Origin: Betaproteobacteria bacterium | GTDB lineage: Bacteria; Pseudomonadota; Gammaproteobacteria; Burkholderiales; SG8-41 | Length of the DNA stretch: 64,000 nt | Assembly: GCA_900299145.1 (NCBI GenBank) | Contig: OMIN01000110.1 | Coordinates: 1-64,000 of the forward strand | Reading direction: 5' to 3' | Shown: positions 48,164 to 57,992 of the stretch, piece after piece | Numbering within the stretch: the stretch's first letter is position 1 | Layout: every line of letters starts with the position of its first letter | Made by a program: the position numbers and the translations under genes | Notes under the pieces: generated by a model | The model's database searches: none | What the model was told of the DNA's origin: nothing | What the model saw: only the letters and a program-made list of their open reading frames with translations

Positions 48164-49189
48164 TCAAATCCCCTGCCGCACCCGCGGCAGGACCTCTTTG
48201 CCCAGCAATTGCAGCGTATCCAATGCCATGCTCTGCGGCATGCCTGGCCACTGACAGCTCAGCACGTGGTGGTTGATGCCGGTTTTTCGCGTGTAGCCGA
48301 TGATCTGTTCGGCCACCTCGTCCACGCCGCCGAGGAAGAAGCGGTCTTTGATCAAATCGTCGAAAGCGAGACCCAAGTCGTTGTCGCCTTCCGGCATCGC
48401 CTTGTCTTGTCCCCACGCGTGGTACACCTCATATTTTTTGGTGAGATAGGGGCGGCACAGGCGGATGGCTTCCTCGCGCGTGGCCGCGACAAAGCACTCG
48501 CGGCGTCCGGGAAACTCCACGGGAAAAGGCTTGCCGGCCGCGTCGAGCGCGCGTTTGTAGACTTCAATCTGGCGTTCTATGGTGTCCATGCGATTGTGCG
48601 GATTGACGTACCAGCAGTCTCCGATGCGGGCGGCGCGCTCAATGGCCGGGTCCGCGTTGGCGCCGATCCATATCGGCGGGTGCGGCTTTTGCACCGGCTT
48701 CACCGAAACGTTGGCGTCCAGCAGCTCGAAGTAGCTGCCCTTCATCGACACCTTGTCCTCGGTCCACAGGCGCTTGATGGCCTCGATGTTTTCATTGAAG
48801 CGGCGCACGATTTCCTTGCGCTTGACGCCAAACGCGGCGAGTTCAACCTCGCGATAGCCAAGTCCTGCGCCGAAAATTACGCGCCCGTTGGAAATCACAT
48901 CAAGCGAGGCGAGTTGCTCGGCAATTTCCAGCGGCTGATGCAAAGAAAGCAGAATGATGCCGAAGTTCAGCCGCAGCCTGCGCGATTCGGCCGCCATGCG
49001 CGAAAGGAAAACCATCTGATTTAACGTCTGCAGCGGATACGACGCGTAGTGCAACCCCTTGGTAAGCGAAGCAAAGCCGAGCGCATCGGCAAGGCGCACC
49101 TGCTCGACCATTTCTTCGAAGCGCGCGCCCATATCCTCGCCCTGGGGAAACTGGCCGCGAATCATCAATCCGAATTGTACGTTGCTCAT
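48164..49189 (-). CDS. LLM-class flavin-dependent oxidoreductase
   Basis: QFGLMIRGQFPQGEDMGARFEEMVEQVRLADALGFASLTKG...LNFGIILLSLHQPLEIAEQLASLDVISNGRVIFGAGLGYREVELAAFG. Confidence 0.92.
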   Translation of the reverse strand: MSNVQFGLMIRGQFPQGEDMGARFEEMVEQVRLADALGFASLTKGLHYASYPLQTLNQMVFLSRMAAESRRLRLNFGIILLSLHQPLEIAEQLASLDVISNGRVIFGAGLGYREVELAAFGVKRKEIVRRFNENIEAIKRLWTEDKVSMKGSYFELLDANVSVKPVQKPHPPIWIGANADPAIERAARIGDCWYVNPHNRMDTIERQIEVYKRALDAAGKPFPVEFPGRRECFVAATREEAIRLCRPYLTKKYEVYHAWGQDKAMPEGDNDLGLAFDDLIKDRFFLGGVDEVAEQIIGYTRKTGINHHVLSCQWPGMPQSMALDTLQLLGKEVLPRVRQGI

Positions 49190-49312
49190 CGATTCTGACT
49201 TTCAGGTTAATGCGGGGCGCCGCCATTGCGGCGAGGGTGGGATGAACAACAGGATCATCCGGGTCATTCGTTCGAACGCTCTGAACCTTTGGGAGATTGC
49301 AGCAAGAACGGA

Positions 49313-50572
49313 TCAAGCCGCCGCCGCAACCACGTCCGCGACCAGCTCGCCCGTCAGTGCCAGACGCGTCGAGCCGTCCTGTTCCACCACGAACACGCCT
49401 TGACCATTGGTGTAGATAATCGTGCCATCCGGGCTCATGTCGTACGAGGCCACATTGGTGGCTAGCACGCGCTCTTCACCATCCTGATTGCGGCTGACAA
49501 GTTGCCAACTGTCCGGCACCAAAGAGGGCACGCCTTGCACGGCGCGCGCGCTGCGAAGGGCTTTCTCGGCGTCGATGCGGCGGCCCTGCAGCAAAATGTT
49601 TTTCATGTCGGCCTGCACCGCCGGGCCGGAAGCGCTGGTCAGCGGCTTGCGGCTGTACATCAGCGAGGAAAAATTGAGGTAATGAAACACGGCACGCAGT
49701 AGCCGGAATGGAAACAGCAGGGTATCGATGAGCACTGCTGCAAAGCCGTACCGTGGCGCTTCATACGGTCGCCGGATGAAAAGTAGATCTCCCTTGGGGC
49801 TTACGCGCGGCTTCAGATGATCAAAGCGGGCATCATCCAGAATTGGTGTGACAGCGCTCGAAGTCATATCGAGCTTCTGGATGGTGGCATGGCCCTGCGC
49901 AACGATGTAACCCTGCTCATTGCGCGCCAGCCCTTGCGATTGAAACAGCAGGCGGTCAGGCACGCCGGGCAGCCAAGCCGGTGCGGTGTCCACCGTGTCG
50001 CCGCCGGTGACTTCGCGGTAATTGTTGCCATCGCTTTTTAGCAACGCAATATTGGCGATACCACCCGCCTGTTGCGATGATGCGGCCAATAGTGCTCCGT
50101 CGGGGGAGAGGTTGATATCGCCCAGATGCAGATTTTGCCGCAGTAACAAACGCAGTTCCTTGCCCGAAGCCGCTTCCCGCCGGAACAGGCCACCGATATT
50201 GTCGTCCTTCAAAAAGTAAAGCAGATCGCCGTTGGGCTCAAATGTTGCTGACGTTGTGACGGGCGGCTTATCCGGTGCGTCAAAATTGCGCATGCCGCCG
50301 CTGGCGGAAACACCAAAACTCGTGCCTTGCTTCCAGCTATGGCGGTCGCGTGCGCGCTCACGGCGATCCACCGCTTCCTGTGCATAGGGGCTATGCACCT
50401 GCTCAACTTCGCCGCCGTGCTTGCGATAAAACAGCATGCCGTTCGAAAGGAAGGCGATGCCGCGGTCGCTGCGGGCGGGGGCTTGTGCCGCCTGCGCTGG
50501 CGCCGCGAAATAAAAGCGGTAAATGACATAGGCCAAAAGCGCCGCCACCAACAATCCCAGTATCACAGGCAT
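49313..50572 (-). CDS. Membrane-anchored TolB-like beta-propeller protein of unknown function
   Basis: N-terminal TM segment (MPVILGLLVAALLAYVIYRFYF) and repeats such as FEPNGDLLYFLKDD, LSPDGALLAASS, VSPKGDLLFIRR, MSPDGTIIYTNGQGVFVV. Confidence 0.55.
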   Translation of the reverse strand: MPVILGLLVAALLAYVIYRFYFAAPAQAAQAPARSDRGIAFLSNGMLFYRKHGGEVEQVHSPYAQEAVDRRERARDRHSWKQGTSFGVSASGGMRNFDAPDKPPVTTSATFEPNGDLLYFLKDDNIGGLFRREAASGKELRLLLRQNLHLGDINLSPDGALLAASSQQAGGIANIALLKSDGNNYREVTGGDTVDTAPAWLPGVPDRLLFQSQGLARNEQGYIVAQGHATIQKLDMTSSAVTPILDDARFDHLKPRVSPKGDLLFIRRPYEAPRYGFAAVLIDTLLFPFRLLRAVFHYLNFSSLMYSRKPLTSASGPAVQADMKNILLQGRRIDAEKALRSARAVQGVPSLVPDSWQLVSRNQDGEERVLATNVASYDMSPDGTIIYTNGQGVFVVEQDGSTRLALTGELVADVVAAAA

Positions 50573-50731
50573 TTTGCGTCCTCTTGTTGTGACGCCAACC
50601 GCAAAACGCCAACAACGTTGGCGAGCGGGTAGCGTTTCTGCACATCAACGATCAAGCACGACAATACCACCACAGACGCGCGCATGGGTATTCGCATCTG
50701 GCGAAACACCGCAGCGGCTCAATAAAAAATA

Positions 50732-50752
50732 CTCAATAAAACATATAGTTAT
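50732..50752 (+). repeat. AT-rich dispersed element, copy 13
   Basis: CTCAATAAAACATATAGTTAT, preceded by a second partial CTCAATAAAAAATA. Confidence 0.7.
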
Positions 50753-50793
50753 GAACGAAGTCGATAAAGACATGCAACGCTGGCGCGCCACAT

Positions 50794-51789
50794 TCATTCC
50801 ACTTTTATTCCCGCCACCTTGACCACTTTCGCCCACTTTGTCATTTCACCCTGGATAAATGCGCCAAATTCTTCCGGCGTGTTGCTCATCGGTTCGGCGC
50901 CGATGGAATAAAACCGGGCTCGCGCGTCCGGCTCGCACAGTGCATTTGCCACTTCGGTATTCAGGCGCATGATGATGTCGCGCGGCGTGCCGGCCGGCGC
51001 GAGCAGGCCGTACCACGAATTGACTTCAAAGCCGGGCAGGCTTTCGCTGATGGCCGGGATGTCGGGCGCGCCCTGCCAGCGTTTGGCGGTGGTGACGCCC
51101 AGTGCGCGCAGGCGGCCGGTTTTTGCGGCGGGCACGCCGGTGACGATGCCGTCGAACATCATCGATAGCTGGCCGCCGATGGTGTCCACGTGCGCGGGGG
51201 CGAGGCCCTTGTAGGGCACATGGGTGATGCGAACGCCGCCGATCATTTTCATCAGTTCGCCCGACAAATGCGACGAGGTGCCCGCGCCGGCGGAGCCGAT
51301 GGTGAGTTGATCGGGCTTTGTTTTGGCGAACGCGATCAGCTCTTTGACCGAGCGCGCGGGGATTGAAGGATGCACCACCAGCAGATTGGCGATCGAGGCA
51401 AACATCAGCACGGGCGCGAAATCCCTCGCGGCGTCGAACGGCAATTTGGCGTACAGCGAAGGATTTACGGCATGCGCGAACGCTGCAGCGATCAGCGTAT
51501 AGCCGTCGGCGGGCGCCTTGGCCGCCATGTCGGTGGCGATGTTGCCCGCCGCGCCGGGACGAAAGTCGATGACCACCGGCTGGCCCCATTTTTCCGTGAG
51601 CTTTTGACCAATGGTGCGCGCGCCGACATCACTCGGCCCGCCGGCGGCAAAGCCAACCAGAATGCGTATGGGCTTTACAGGGTATGACTGTGCCTGCACG
51701 GCGCCCGCAAAACTCGCGAGAGCCGCCAACAGGGCCGCTGCGGTGACCGCCGCGGGCGACAATCCGCACCTGCGATTCGGATTCTTCAT
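50794..51789 (-). CDS. TctC/Bug-family solute-binding protein
   Basis: YPVKPIRILVGFAAGGPSDVGARTIGQKLTEKWGQPVVIDFRPGAAGNIATDMAAKAPADGYTLI. Confidence 0.94.
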   Translation of the reverse strand: MKNPNRRCGLSPAAVTAAALLAALASFAGAVQAQSYPVKPIRILVGFAAGGPSDVGARTIGQKLTEKWGQPVVIDFRPGAAGNIATDMAAKAPADGYTLIAAAFAHAVNPSLYAKLPFDAARDFAPVLMFASIANLLVVHPSIPARSVKELIAFAKTKPDQLTIGSAGAGTSSHLSGELMKMIGGVRITHVPYKGLAPAHVDTIGGQLSMMFDGIVTGVPAAKTGRLRALGVTTAKRWQGAPDIPAISESLPGFEVNSWYGLLAPAGTPRDIIMRLNTEVANALCEPDARARFYSIGAEPMSNTPEEFGAFIQGEMTKWAKVVKVAGIKVE

Positions 51790-51795
51790 AAATTT

Positions 51796-51815
51796 CCTTT
51801 TAAAACAGATGGTTA
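51796..51815 (+). repeat. AT-rich dispersed element, copy 14 (diverged)
   Basis: CCTTTTAAAACAGATGGTTAT between two Bug genes. Confidence 0.5.
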
Positions 51816-51818
51816 TGA

Positions 51819-52832
51819 TCAATCCGGTCTGAGGCCGATGGCGCGGATCAGCTTCGCATTCTGCGCAAGTTGCCCGGCGATGAATGCGGCGAACTGTTCG
51901 GGCGTCGTGGTCTGCGCTTCCAGACCCTGCTTGCCGTAAGCCGTCTTCATTTCCGGCGTGTTGACCGTGCCTGCCAGTGCGGCATTGACTTTGGCGATGA
52001 TGTCGCGCGGCACGCTTGCTGGTGCAAGCACGCCCACCCACGAAGAACGGTCGTAACCGGTGACACCGGATTCATGCAGCGTCGGTAGTGCGGGCATGAA
52101 CGAGGCGCGCTGCATGCTGGTAACCGCCAGCGCGCGCACACGGGGAGCGCCGCTGCCAATCACCGGCATCAGCGATGGCATGCTGGCGAACACCATATCG
52201 ACGAGGCCGCTGACATTGGCGATCACGTTATCCAGCCCGCCTTTGTATGGCACGTGCAGAATGTCGATGCCTGCCATCATCTTTAACGCCTCTGCTGAAA
52301 GATGCGGCGTGGTGCCAGTGCCCACCGAGCCGTAACTCAACTTGCCCGGCTGCGCGCGCGCCAGTGCGATGAGTTCCTTCACGTTGCGCGCCGGCACTGA
52401 TGGATGCACCACCAATATGAACGGCGCCACCGCCATCAGCGACACCGGCGCAAGATCGCGTTCGAGGTTATAGGGCAGCTTCGGGCGCATCACCGGGATC
52501 ACTGTATCGGCGGCCGTGGGCGCGAGCAGCGTGTAGCCGTCGGCGGGCGCGGTGGCGACGCGCTCGGTGGCAATGGCGCCCGAAGCGCCGGGGCGGTTTT
52601 CCACGACGATTTGCTGCCCCAACGCTTCGGCGAGTTTCGGTGCTGCCTGGCGTACGGTGACGTCGGCGATGCCGCCGGGCGAAAAACCGACGACGATGCG
52701 AATGGGTTTGGCGGGGTAACCGGATTGCGGTTGGGCATGGGGTTGCGCTGTCGCGCCCGCGGCGGCGCAACCCAACAACGCCGCAGCGGCTTTACGCTTC
52801 AACGCTTGCTTTGCCGGCGGTTTTCGCGGCAT
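51819..52832 (-). CDS. TctC/Bug-family solute-binding protein
   Basis: YPAKPIRIVVGFSPGGIADVTVRQAAPKLAEALGQQIVVENRPGASGAIATERVATAPADGYTLL. Confidence 0.95.
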   Translation of the reverse strand: MPRKPPAKQALKRKAAAALLGCAAAGATAQPHAQPQSGYPAKPIRIVVGFSPGGIADVTVRQAAPKLAEALGQQIVVENRPGASGAIATERVATAPADGYTLLAPTAADTVIPVMRPKLPYNLERDLAPVSLMAVAPFILVVHPSVPARNVKELIALARAQPGKLSYGSVGTGTTPHLSAEALKMMAGIDILHVPYKGGLDNVIANVSGLVDMVFASMPSLMPVIGSGAPRVRALAVTSMQRASFMPALPTLHESGVTGYDRSSWVGVLAPASVPRDIIAKVNAALAGTVNTPEMKTAYGKQGLEAQTTTPEQFAAFIAGQLAQNAKLIRAIGLRPD

Positions 52833-53928
52833 GTATCCCCGTGCGGTTCCGCCGGAACTGCGTCACGTCGCGCCACCAGCCTTCGCGGCACGGCACACCC
52901 CCGCGAACCTGCCCGCGCTCGATGGCTCCGAACACTTCTTCATAGCCTTGAGGCAGCGGCCGTTCGGCGGTCGACAGCCACAGGCGCAACAACAAACGCT
53001 TGCGGTCTTCCTCCGGGAAATCGATGTAGCTGGTGCGGCCGTGGTAGATGACGTGGTTGTTCAACAACTGAATGTCACCCGGCTCAAACTGCATGTCGAG
53101 CGCGAGTTCGCTGGCGAGCTGTCCGTAAAGTTCCAGGGCCGCGAGCTGCTTTTCCGTATGGCGCGGCACTTCGGGAAAATCCTGCGCGAACTGTGTATAG
53201 GCAGGCGAGAACATGCCGGTAAAGTAGCCGTCGCGAAACCCGAACACGGGCCGCAGATAAGTACGGCCGCTGCCCGGCGGCTCTTCGCCCTGCCAGCTGT
53301 GAACCCAGTTTTCGTAGTAAGTGTCCATCAAGTCCGGCCGGCGGCGCAGGATTTCATTGTGGATGGCCGCCGCGCTCACGATGCGGCTTGCACCGCCTTC
53401 CTTCGCCTTGCGCACGCACAGCAGGCCCACGATGTCGCAGCGGTCGCTATGAAACTGGAGACCGGCATTGGTCTTCGAGCCGCGTCGCGTGGTGTTGACG
53501 TAAGGCTCCTGAAAATCCTTGACGATGCCGAAGAGCTCGCCGGTTTTGTTCTGCGACAGCGCCGTGCCCAGATGCGTGCCAATGCCCCAATACACGATCT
53601 GCAAATCCTCCGGCGTATACGACAGCGGCAGCCCGCGCAGCATGATCATGCCGCGGCCGCTTTCCAGCTCCCGTGAGATGTCCGCGAGCGCTGAAGAAAA
53701 TTCCGGCAGTGGAAAATCGGCCTTTTCGACATCAAACAGATCCTTGTCGCTGTGCTTGACCGATTGCAGCGCGCCGTCGATTTCCGCGAGCTCGGCCGCA
53801 CTGAAAGGCCGCAGCCAGTCGCTGCGGCCTTTCATTTGCGCGCCCGACCACGCGCAGGGCGCTTCAATGGCTTGGTGTTTTTGCGCTTGCATGGGTGTTC
53901 CTCCCGGCTTTGTTGACGCAGCACTCAT
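52792..53928 (-). CDS. TauD/TfdA-like Fe(II)/2-oxoglutarate dioxygenase
   Basis: GLQFHSDRCDIVGLLCVRKAKEGGASRIVSAAAIHNEILRRRPDL...FEPGDIQLLNNHVIYHGRTSYID...RLLLRLWLS. Confidence 0.88.
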   Translation of the reverse strand: MSAASTKPGGTPMQAQKHQAIEAPCAWSGAQMKGRSDWLRPFSAAELAEIDGALQSVKHSDKDLFDVEKADFPLPEFSSALADISRELESGRGMIMLRGLPLSYTPEDLQIVYWGIGTHLGTALSQNKTGELFGIVKDFQEPYVNTTRRGSKTNAGLQFHSDRCDIVGLLCVRKAKEGGASRIVSAAAIHNEILRRRPDLMDTYYENWVHSWQGEEPPGSGRTYLRPVFGFRDGYFTGMFSPAYTQFAQDFPEVPRHTEKQLAALELYGQLASELALDMQFEPGDIQLLNNHVIYHGRTSYIDFPEEDRKRLLLRLWLSTAERPLPQGYEEVFGAIERGQVRGGVPCREGWWRDVTQFRRNRTGIHAAKTAGKASVEA

Positions 53929-53946
53929 AGTATAGGGAAATTTCGC

Positions 53947-54939
53947 TCACTGCTTCGGCAACCCGGTAGCGCGCACGACTTTGCCCCATTTGCCGATTTC
54001 CGACTGAATGTAGGCGCCGAATTGCGCCGGCGTACCGCCCAGCGGCTCCACGCCCAGCGCCGCGAACCGGTCGCGGATGTCAGCGGTTTGCAGCACGCGC
54101 GCGATTTCCGCGTTAAGCCGCGTGACAATGTCGCGCGGCGTGGCGGCAGGCACAGCAAAGCCCTGCCAGGTGGTCGATTCAAAGCCCGCCAGTCCTGATT
54201 CCGAGAGCGTGGGCAAATCGCGCACGGCGCTGGAGCGCTGTGCCGAGGTGACCGCCAGCGCACGCACCTTGCCGGATTGCATCTGCGGCATGCCCGATGG
54301 CAGGCCCATGAACAGCAGCGATATTTGTCCGCCGACAAGATCGGTAATCGCAGGCGGCATGCCGCGATACGGCACGTGAAGTAAATCAACCTTTGCCATC
54401 GTCTTGAACAATTCGCCGGTGAGATGCGTGCCGGTGCCCACACCCGCCGAGCCAAAAATGAGTTCGCCGCGCCGCGCATGCGCCAGCGTGATCAGCTCCT
54501 TGACCGACCGCGCGGGCACGGATGGATGAAGGGTCAGCATGTACAGCCCGTCGGCAATGCGCGACACCGGCGTGAAATCACGCAGAAGGTCATACGTGAG
54601 TTTGCTGTAGATATGCGGTGAAATCGCCTGCGCTGAGGACACCAGCAGCAGCGTGTAGCCGTCGGGCGCGGCGCGCGCCGCCAGCGGCATGCCGATGTTG
54701 CCACCCGCGCCGGGCTGATTGTCGATGACGATTTGCTGGCCGAGACGGTCCGAAAGGCCGCGCGCGACCAGCCGCGCGATAGTGTCGCTGGCGGAACCCG
54801 CACCCACCGGCAAAATCAGACGCAGTGGTTTGGCGGGCCAGGTTTGCGCGAAACCGGCGGCGCTGGCGAGCAGCAGCGCGATAAAGGTTGCGGCGGCAAT
54901 AACGGCGGCGCGACTCACACGCCGCCATTGCGCGAGCAT
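53947..54939 (-). CDS. TctC/Bug-family solute-binding protein
   Basis: WPAKPLRLILPVGAGSASDTIARLVARGLSDRLGQQIVIDNQPGAGGNIGMPLAARAAPDGYTLL. Confidence 0.95.
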   Translation of the reverse strand: MLAQWRRVSRAAVIAAATFIALLLASAAGFAQTWPAKPLRLILPVGAGSASDTIARLVARGLSDRLGQQIVIDNQPGAGGNIGMPLAARAAPDGYTLLLVSSAQAISPHIYSKLTYDLLRDFTPVSRIADGLYMLTLHPSVPARSVKELITLAHARRGELIFGSAGVGTGTHLTGELFKTMAKVDLLHVPYRGMPPAITDLVGGQISLLFMGLPSGMPQMQSGKVRALAVTSAQRSSAVRDLPTLSESGLAGFESTTWQGFAVPAATPRDIVTRLNAEIARVLQTADIRDRFAALGVEPLGGTPAQFGAYIQSEIGKWGKVVRATGLPKQ

Positions 54940-54962
54940 GGCGCTACCGCAGGAAATTAATC

Positions 54963-54990
54963 TTAAGTATCTGTTTTTGTTCATTATTTT
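54963..54990 (-). repeat. AT-rich dispersed element, copy 15
   Basis: TTAAGTATCTGTTTTTGTTCATTATTTT (plus strand), upstream of the Bug start at 54939. Confidence 0.8.
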
Positions 54991-55124
54991 CGGCTTGCCG
55001 GCGTTGCGCAATTGAAACGACGCTACACCGGGGAAACCAGCCGCGAAATCATAGTCGCTCGCCATGCTTTAGACTAGCCGGCGATAACTTCGCCGCCCCG
55101 ACTCAACTCATCACTGGAAAAACC

Positions 55125-55685
55125 ATGGCACGCATCCCGCTCGTCTCACGCGACACCCCGTTCACCGACGCCGAGAAGCCGTACGCCGAAAGTTTTCTCG
55201 GCACACGCGGCGTGTTCCCCGACGTGGGGCCTTATTCGACCATGCTGCACATGCCGGTGGTGGCGGAAAAGGTGGATTCGCTACGACGCTATTTGCGCGA
55301 CGAAGCAAGTCTGCCGCAAAACGTGCAGGAACTGGTGATGATCAGCGTCGCGCGTGAAATGGATTGCGTTTACATCTGGCACGCACATGCCGCTGCTGCG
55401 CGCAAGAATGGCGTACGCGGCGACATCATCGACAACATCCGCGACAAAAAGCCGCTCAGCGGACTAACCGCGGCGGAACAGGCGGCGGTGGATTTCACCC
55501 GCGAACTGCTGCGAAGCCGCAAGGTCAGCAAAGCCACGTTCGACAAGGCCAGTGCAAATTTCGGTCAGCGCGGCACGCTGACGCTCACCAATCTGGTGGC
55601 GTGTTACGCGGTGCTGGCCTACAACATGAACACGTACGAAGTGGGCGCGCCGGCAGGCGGTACGGAGCTGCCGTTGCCGGTGTAG
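55125..55685 (+). CDS. Carboxymuconolactone decarboxylase/AhpD-like protein
   Basis: SLPQNVQELVMISVAREMDCVYIWHAHAAAARKNGVRGDIIDNIRDKKPLSGLTAAEQAAVDFTRELL. Confidence 0.88.
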   Translation: MARIPLVSRDTPFTDAEKPYAESFLGTRGVFPDVGPYSTMLHMPVVAEKVDSLRRYLRDEASLPQNVQELVMISVAREMDCVYIWHAHAAAARKNGVRGDIIDNIRDKKPLSGLTAAEQAAVDFTRELLRSRKVSKATFDKASANFGQRGTLTLTNLVACYAVLAYNMNTYEVGAPAGGTELPLPV

Positions 55686-55969
55686 TGCGTGCCCTGAATG
55701 CAGTCGGGTCTTCGCTGGCTTGTCGTATTGGTTAAAGTGATGTAGTGATGCGCGGGACAAGAGATGGAATACGGCATGCTTGTATGTGTGGCCATTTTGC
55801 GCAGCCTAGGTTACGGCCAGCCTTGCGTGACTGCTGTTCCGAGATTATCCTCTTTGCATTGGTGTGTCTTTGTCGTTTGATGGTTCTTTTCGAATGACAC
55901 TGGTAACGACTACATCTGTGTGGCTTGGGGAGTGCGGCAATGTGTTTTACCGGCAATACATTCCGATCT

Positions 55970-56947
55970 ATGCGTTACGTGCTGGTGATGGCGTGTTTGC
56001 TCGGGGCAGCCAAGTGTTGGGCGCAAAGTTCGCAGCAAGCAGCGACGGGATTCCCGAGTAAACCGGTACGTTATGTCGTCACCTTTGCTGCGGGCGCCGC
56101 ACCCGACACCGTGGCGCGGTTGCTCGCGGAACGCCTCACAAGAATGTGGGGGCATCAGGTCATTGTTGACAATCGCGTGGGGGTGGCGGGCCTGCTGGGT
56201 GCGGCGTCGGTGGCCAAGTCGCCGCCCGACGGCTACACGCTGGTTCAATGCAACATTGGCACCAACGCCATTGCGTTGTCGCTGTACACGAAAGTACCGT
56301 TTGATCAGAACCGCGACTTCGCGCCGGTCACCCGCATCGGTACCACGCCGAATGTGATCGTGGTGCATCCTTCCGTGCCGTTTCGCGGCGTCAAGGACAT
56401 GGTCACCTATGCCAGAACCAATCCGGGCAAGTTGAGCTATGCCGCCGGATTTGCCGGCACCTCGCAACCGCTGATGATGGAGCTGTTCAAGCTGATCGAG
56501 AAACTCGACATTGTTCATGTTCCCTACAAGGCTGGCCCTCAGGCCGTGACCGACAACGTGGGCGGGCAGGTGCCGATGGGTGTCTATCAGGCGCCGTCGG
56601 TGGTGGCGCATGTTCAGGGAGCACGCTTGCGCGGATTGGTGGTGAGCAGCGGCAAGCGCATTGTGCAATTGCCCATGGTGCCAACGATGGTCGAATCCGG
56701 GTGGACGGACTTTATCGTGACCTCGTGGTACGGCGTGTGTGCGCCGGCTGCAACGCCAGTGCCGGTGCTGGATAAACTGAACGCCGATTTCGTTGCCATA
56801 CTGCGCAGCACCGAACTACAACAACGGCTGGACGATCTCGTGGTGCTTTCCGCGCCCACCAGCCGCGAAGAATTCGATCAAATCATCCGCTCCGAAACCG
56901 TGCGCTGGGCGAAAGTCATCAAGGACGCGAGAATCCCGTTGCAGTGA
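55970..56947 (+). CDS. TctC/Bug-family solute-binding protein
   Basis: FPSKPVRYVVTFAAGAAPDTVARLLAERLTRMWGHQVIVDNRVGVAGLLGAASVAKSPPDGYTLV. Confidence 0.94.
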   Translation: MRYVLVMACLLGAAKCWAQSSQQAATGFPSKPVRYVVTFAAGAAPDTVARLLAERLTRMWGHQVIVDNRVGVAGLLGAASVAKSPPDGYTLVQCNIGTNAIALSLYTKVPFDQNRDFAPVTRIGTTPNVIVVHPSVPFRGVKDMVTYARTNPGKLSYAAGFAGTSQPLMMELFKLIEKLDIVHVPYKAGPQAVTDNVGGQVPMGVYQAPSVVAHVQGARLRGLVVSSGKRIVQLPMVPTMVESGWTDFIVTSWYGVCAPAATPVPVLDKLNADFVAILRSTELQQRLDDLVVLSAPTSREEFDQIIRSETVRWAKVIKDARIPLQ

Positions 56948-57003
56948 TCCAGAAACAGGCTTTCATTAATCGTCATCCGGTGCTGCCCAGACAACGAGGG
57001 CGG

Positions 57004-57372
57004 CTATTGCGGATTGCGTGAGGGGCCGTTCTTTTCCTCAAAGGCCCCGGTTTCCGGAAACACCTGGCGATAAACTAGCCGGGTGCTCTTGTGCGTGGGT
57101 GTGTAGTCTGGCGGTGTGCAGGTGGCGACCGAATTTGCGTATGCTTCGCCATGCAACACTGACTCGTCCGCCAGTTCGTAAATATTGAGATATTTATAGG
57201 CGCCGCTGCCCTCGCACAATTCGAACCGCCGGGCGCTGAGAAAGCCGGGCACCATCATGCGCTCGGGAATGTGCTGTCCGGTAAACCACGCGCTCGACTT
57301 TTCCTGCACCTGCGGTTCAGCCTCCGTGAATACCACCAGTAGAGCTTTTCCGATTTCCTGCTTCATGGCCAC
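57004..57372 (-). CDS. Small dimeric alpha/beta-barrel-like protein of unknown function
   Basis: GKALLVVFTEAEPQVQEKSSAWFTGQHIPERMMVPGFLSARRFELCEGSGAYKYLNIYEL. Confidence 0.55.
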   Translation of the reverse strand: MAMKQEIGKALLVVFTEAEPQVQEKSSAWFTGQHIPERMMVPGFLSARRFELCEGSGAYKYLNIYELADESVLHGEAYANSVATCTPPDYTPTHKSTRLVYRQVFPETGAFEEKNGPSRNPQ

Positions 57373-57466
57373 GCCTCCTGTTCAGTTGTGATGCCCGCGG
57401 CCACCGGCAGAAGAACCAATTCCCGCGCGTTCAAAGACGAGTTCCACGGCAGCTTCGCGTGCCAGG

Positions 57467-57865
57467 CTATTTCAGCGCAGCCACGCCAGCTTTGGCAATT
57501 TCTTCGTCTTCCTCTGACTTGGCGCCACTCACGCCGATAGCACCCAGAACAGCGCCATTGCGCAATACCGGCACGGCACCTTGCGCAGGGACCATGTCCC
57601 CGCGTTGCGACAACATGAACGCCTGCATCACGGGCGAATTCGCGCGCGCGGTCAGTTCAGCGCTTGGCACGCCGAAGTTGGCCGAGGCATAGGCCTTACC
57701 CTTCGAAATGCCCGCCGTTCGCCACGACGCGCCATCCAGCCGTACCATGGTCAGCAGGTCGCCCCGCCCATCTACGACGGAGATCGAGACTTTCACGCCC
57801 ATTTGCTGCGCCTTGGCCTGTGCGGCTTGCAGCATCTTTTGTGCTTCGCTTGAAGTGAGATACAT
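57467..57865 (-). CDS. GlcG/HbpS-family heme-binding-like protein
   Basis: EAQKMLQAAQAKAQQMGVKVSISVVDGRGDLLTMVRLDGASWRTAGISKGKAYASANFGVPS...PVLRNGAVLGAIGVSGAKSEEDEEIAKAGVAAL. Confidence 0.88.
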   Translation of the reverse strand: MYLTSSEAQKMLQAAQAKAQQMGVKVSISVVDGRGDLLTMVRLDGASWRTAGISKGKAYASANFGVPSAELTARANSPVMQAFMLSQRGDMVPAQGAVPVLRNGAVLGAIGVSGAKSEEDEEIAKAGVAALK

Positions 57866-57992
57866 GTGAGGCTCCTTGGTTGGCTGTGCGTCGGTTCCTG
57901 GGGATGGGCGATGTGAGATCGAATGTCGCTAAGGAGCGACGAGGCAACTGTGTATTGCGCTTGTGCGACGTAAGAAGAAAGGACGGTGGTAG

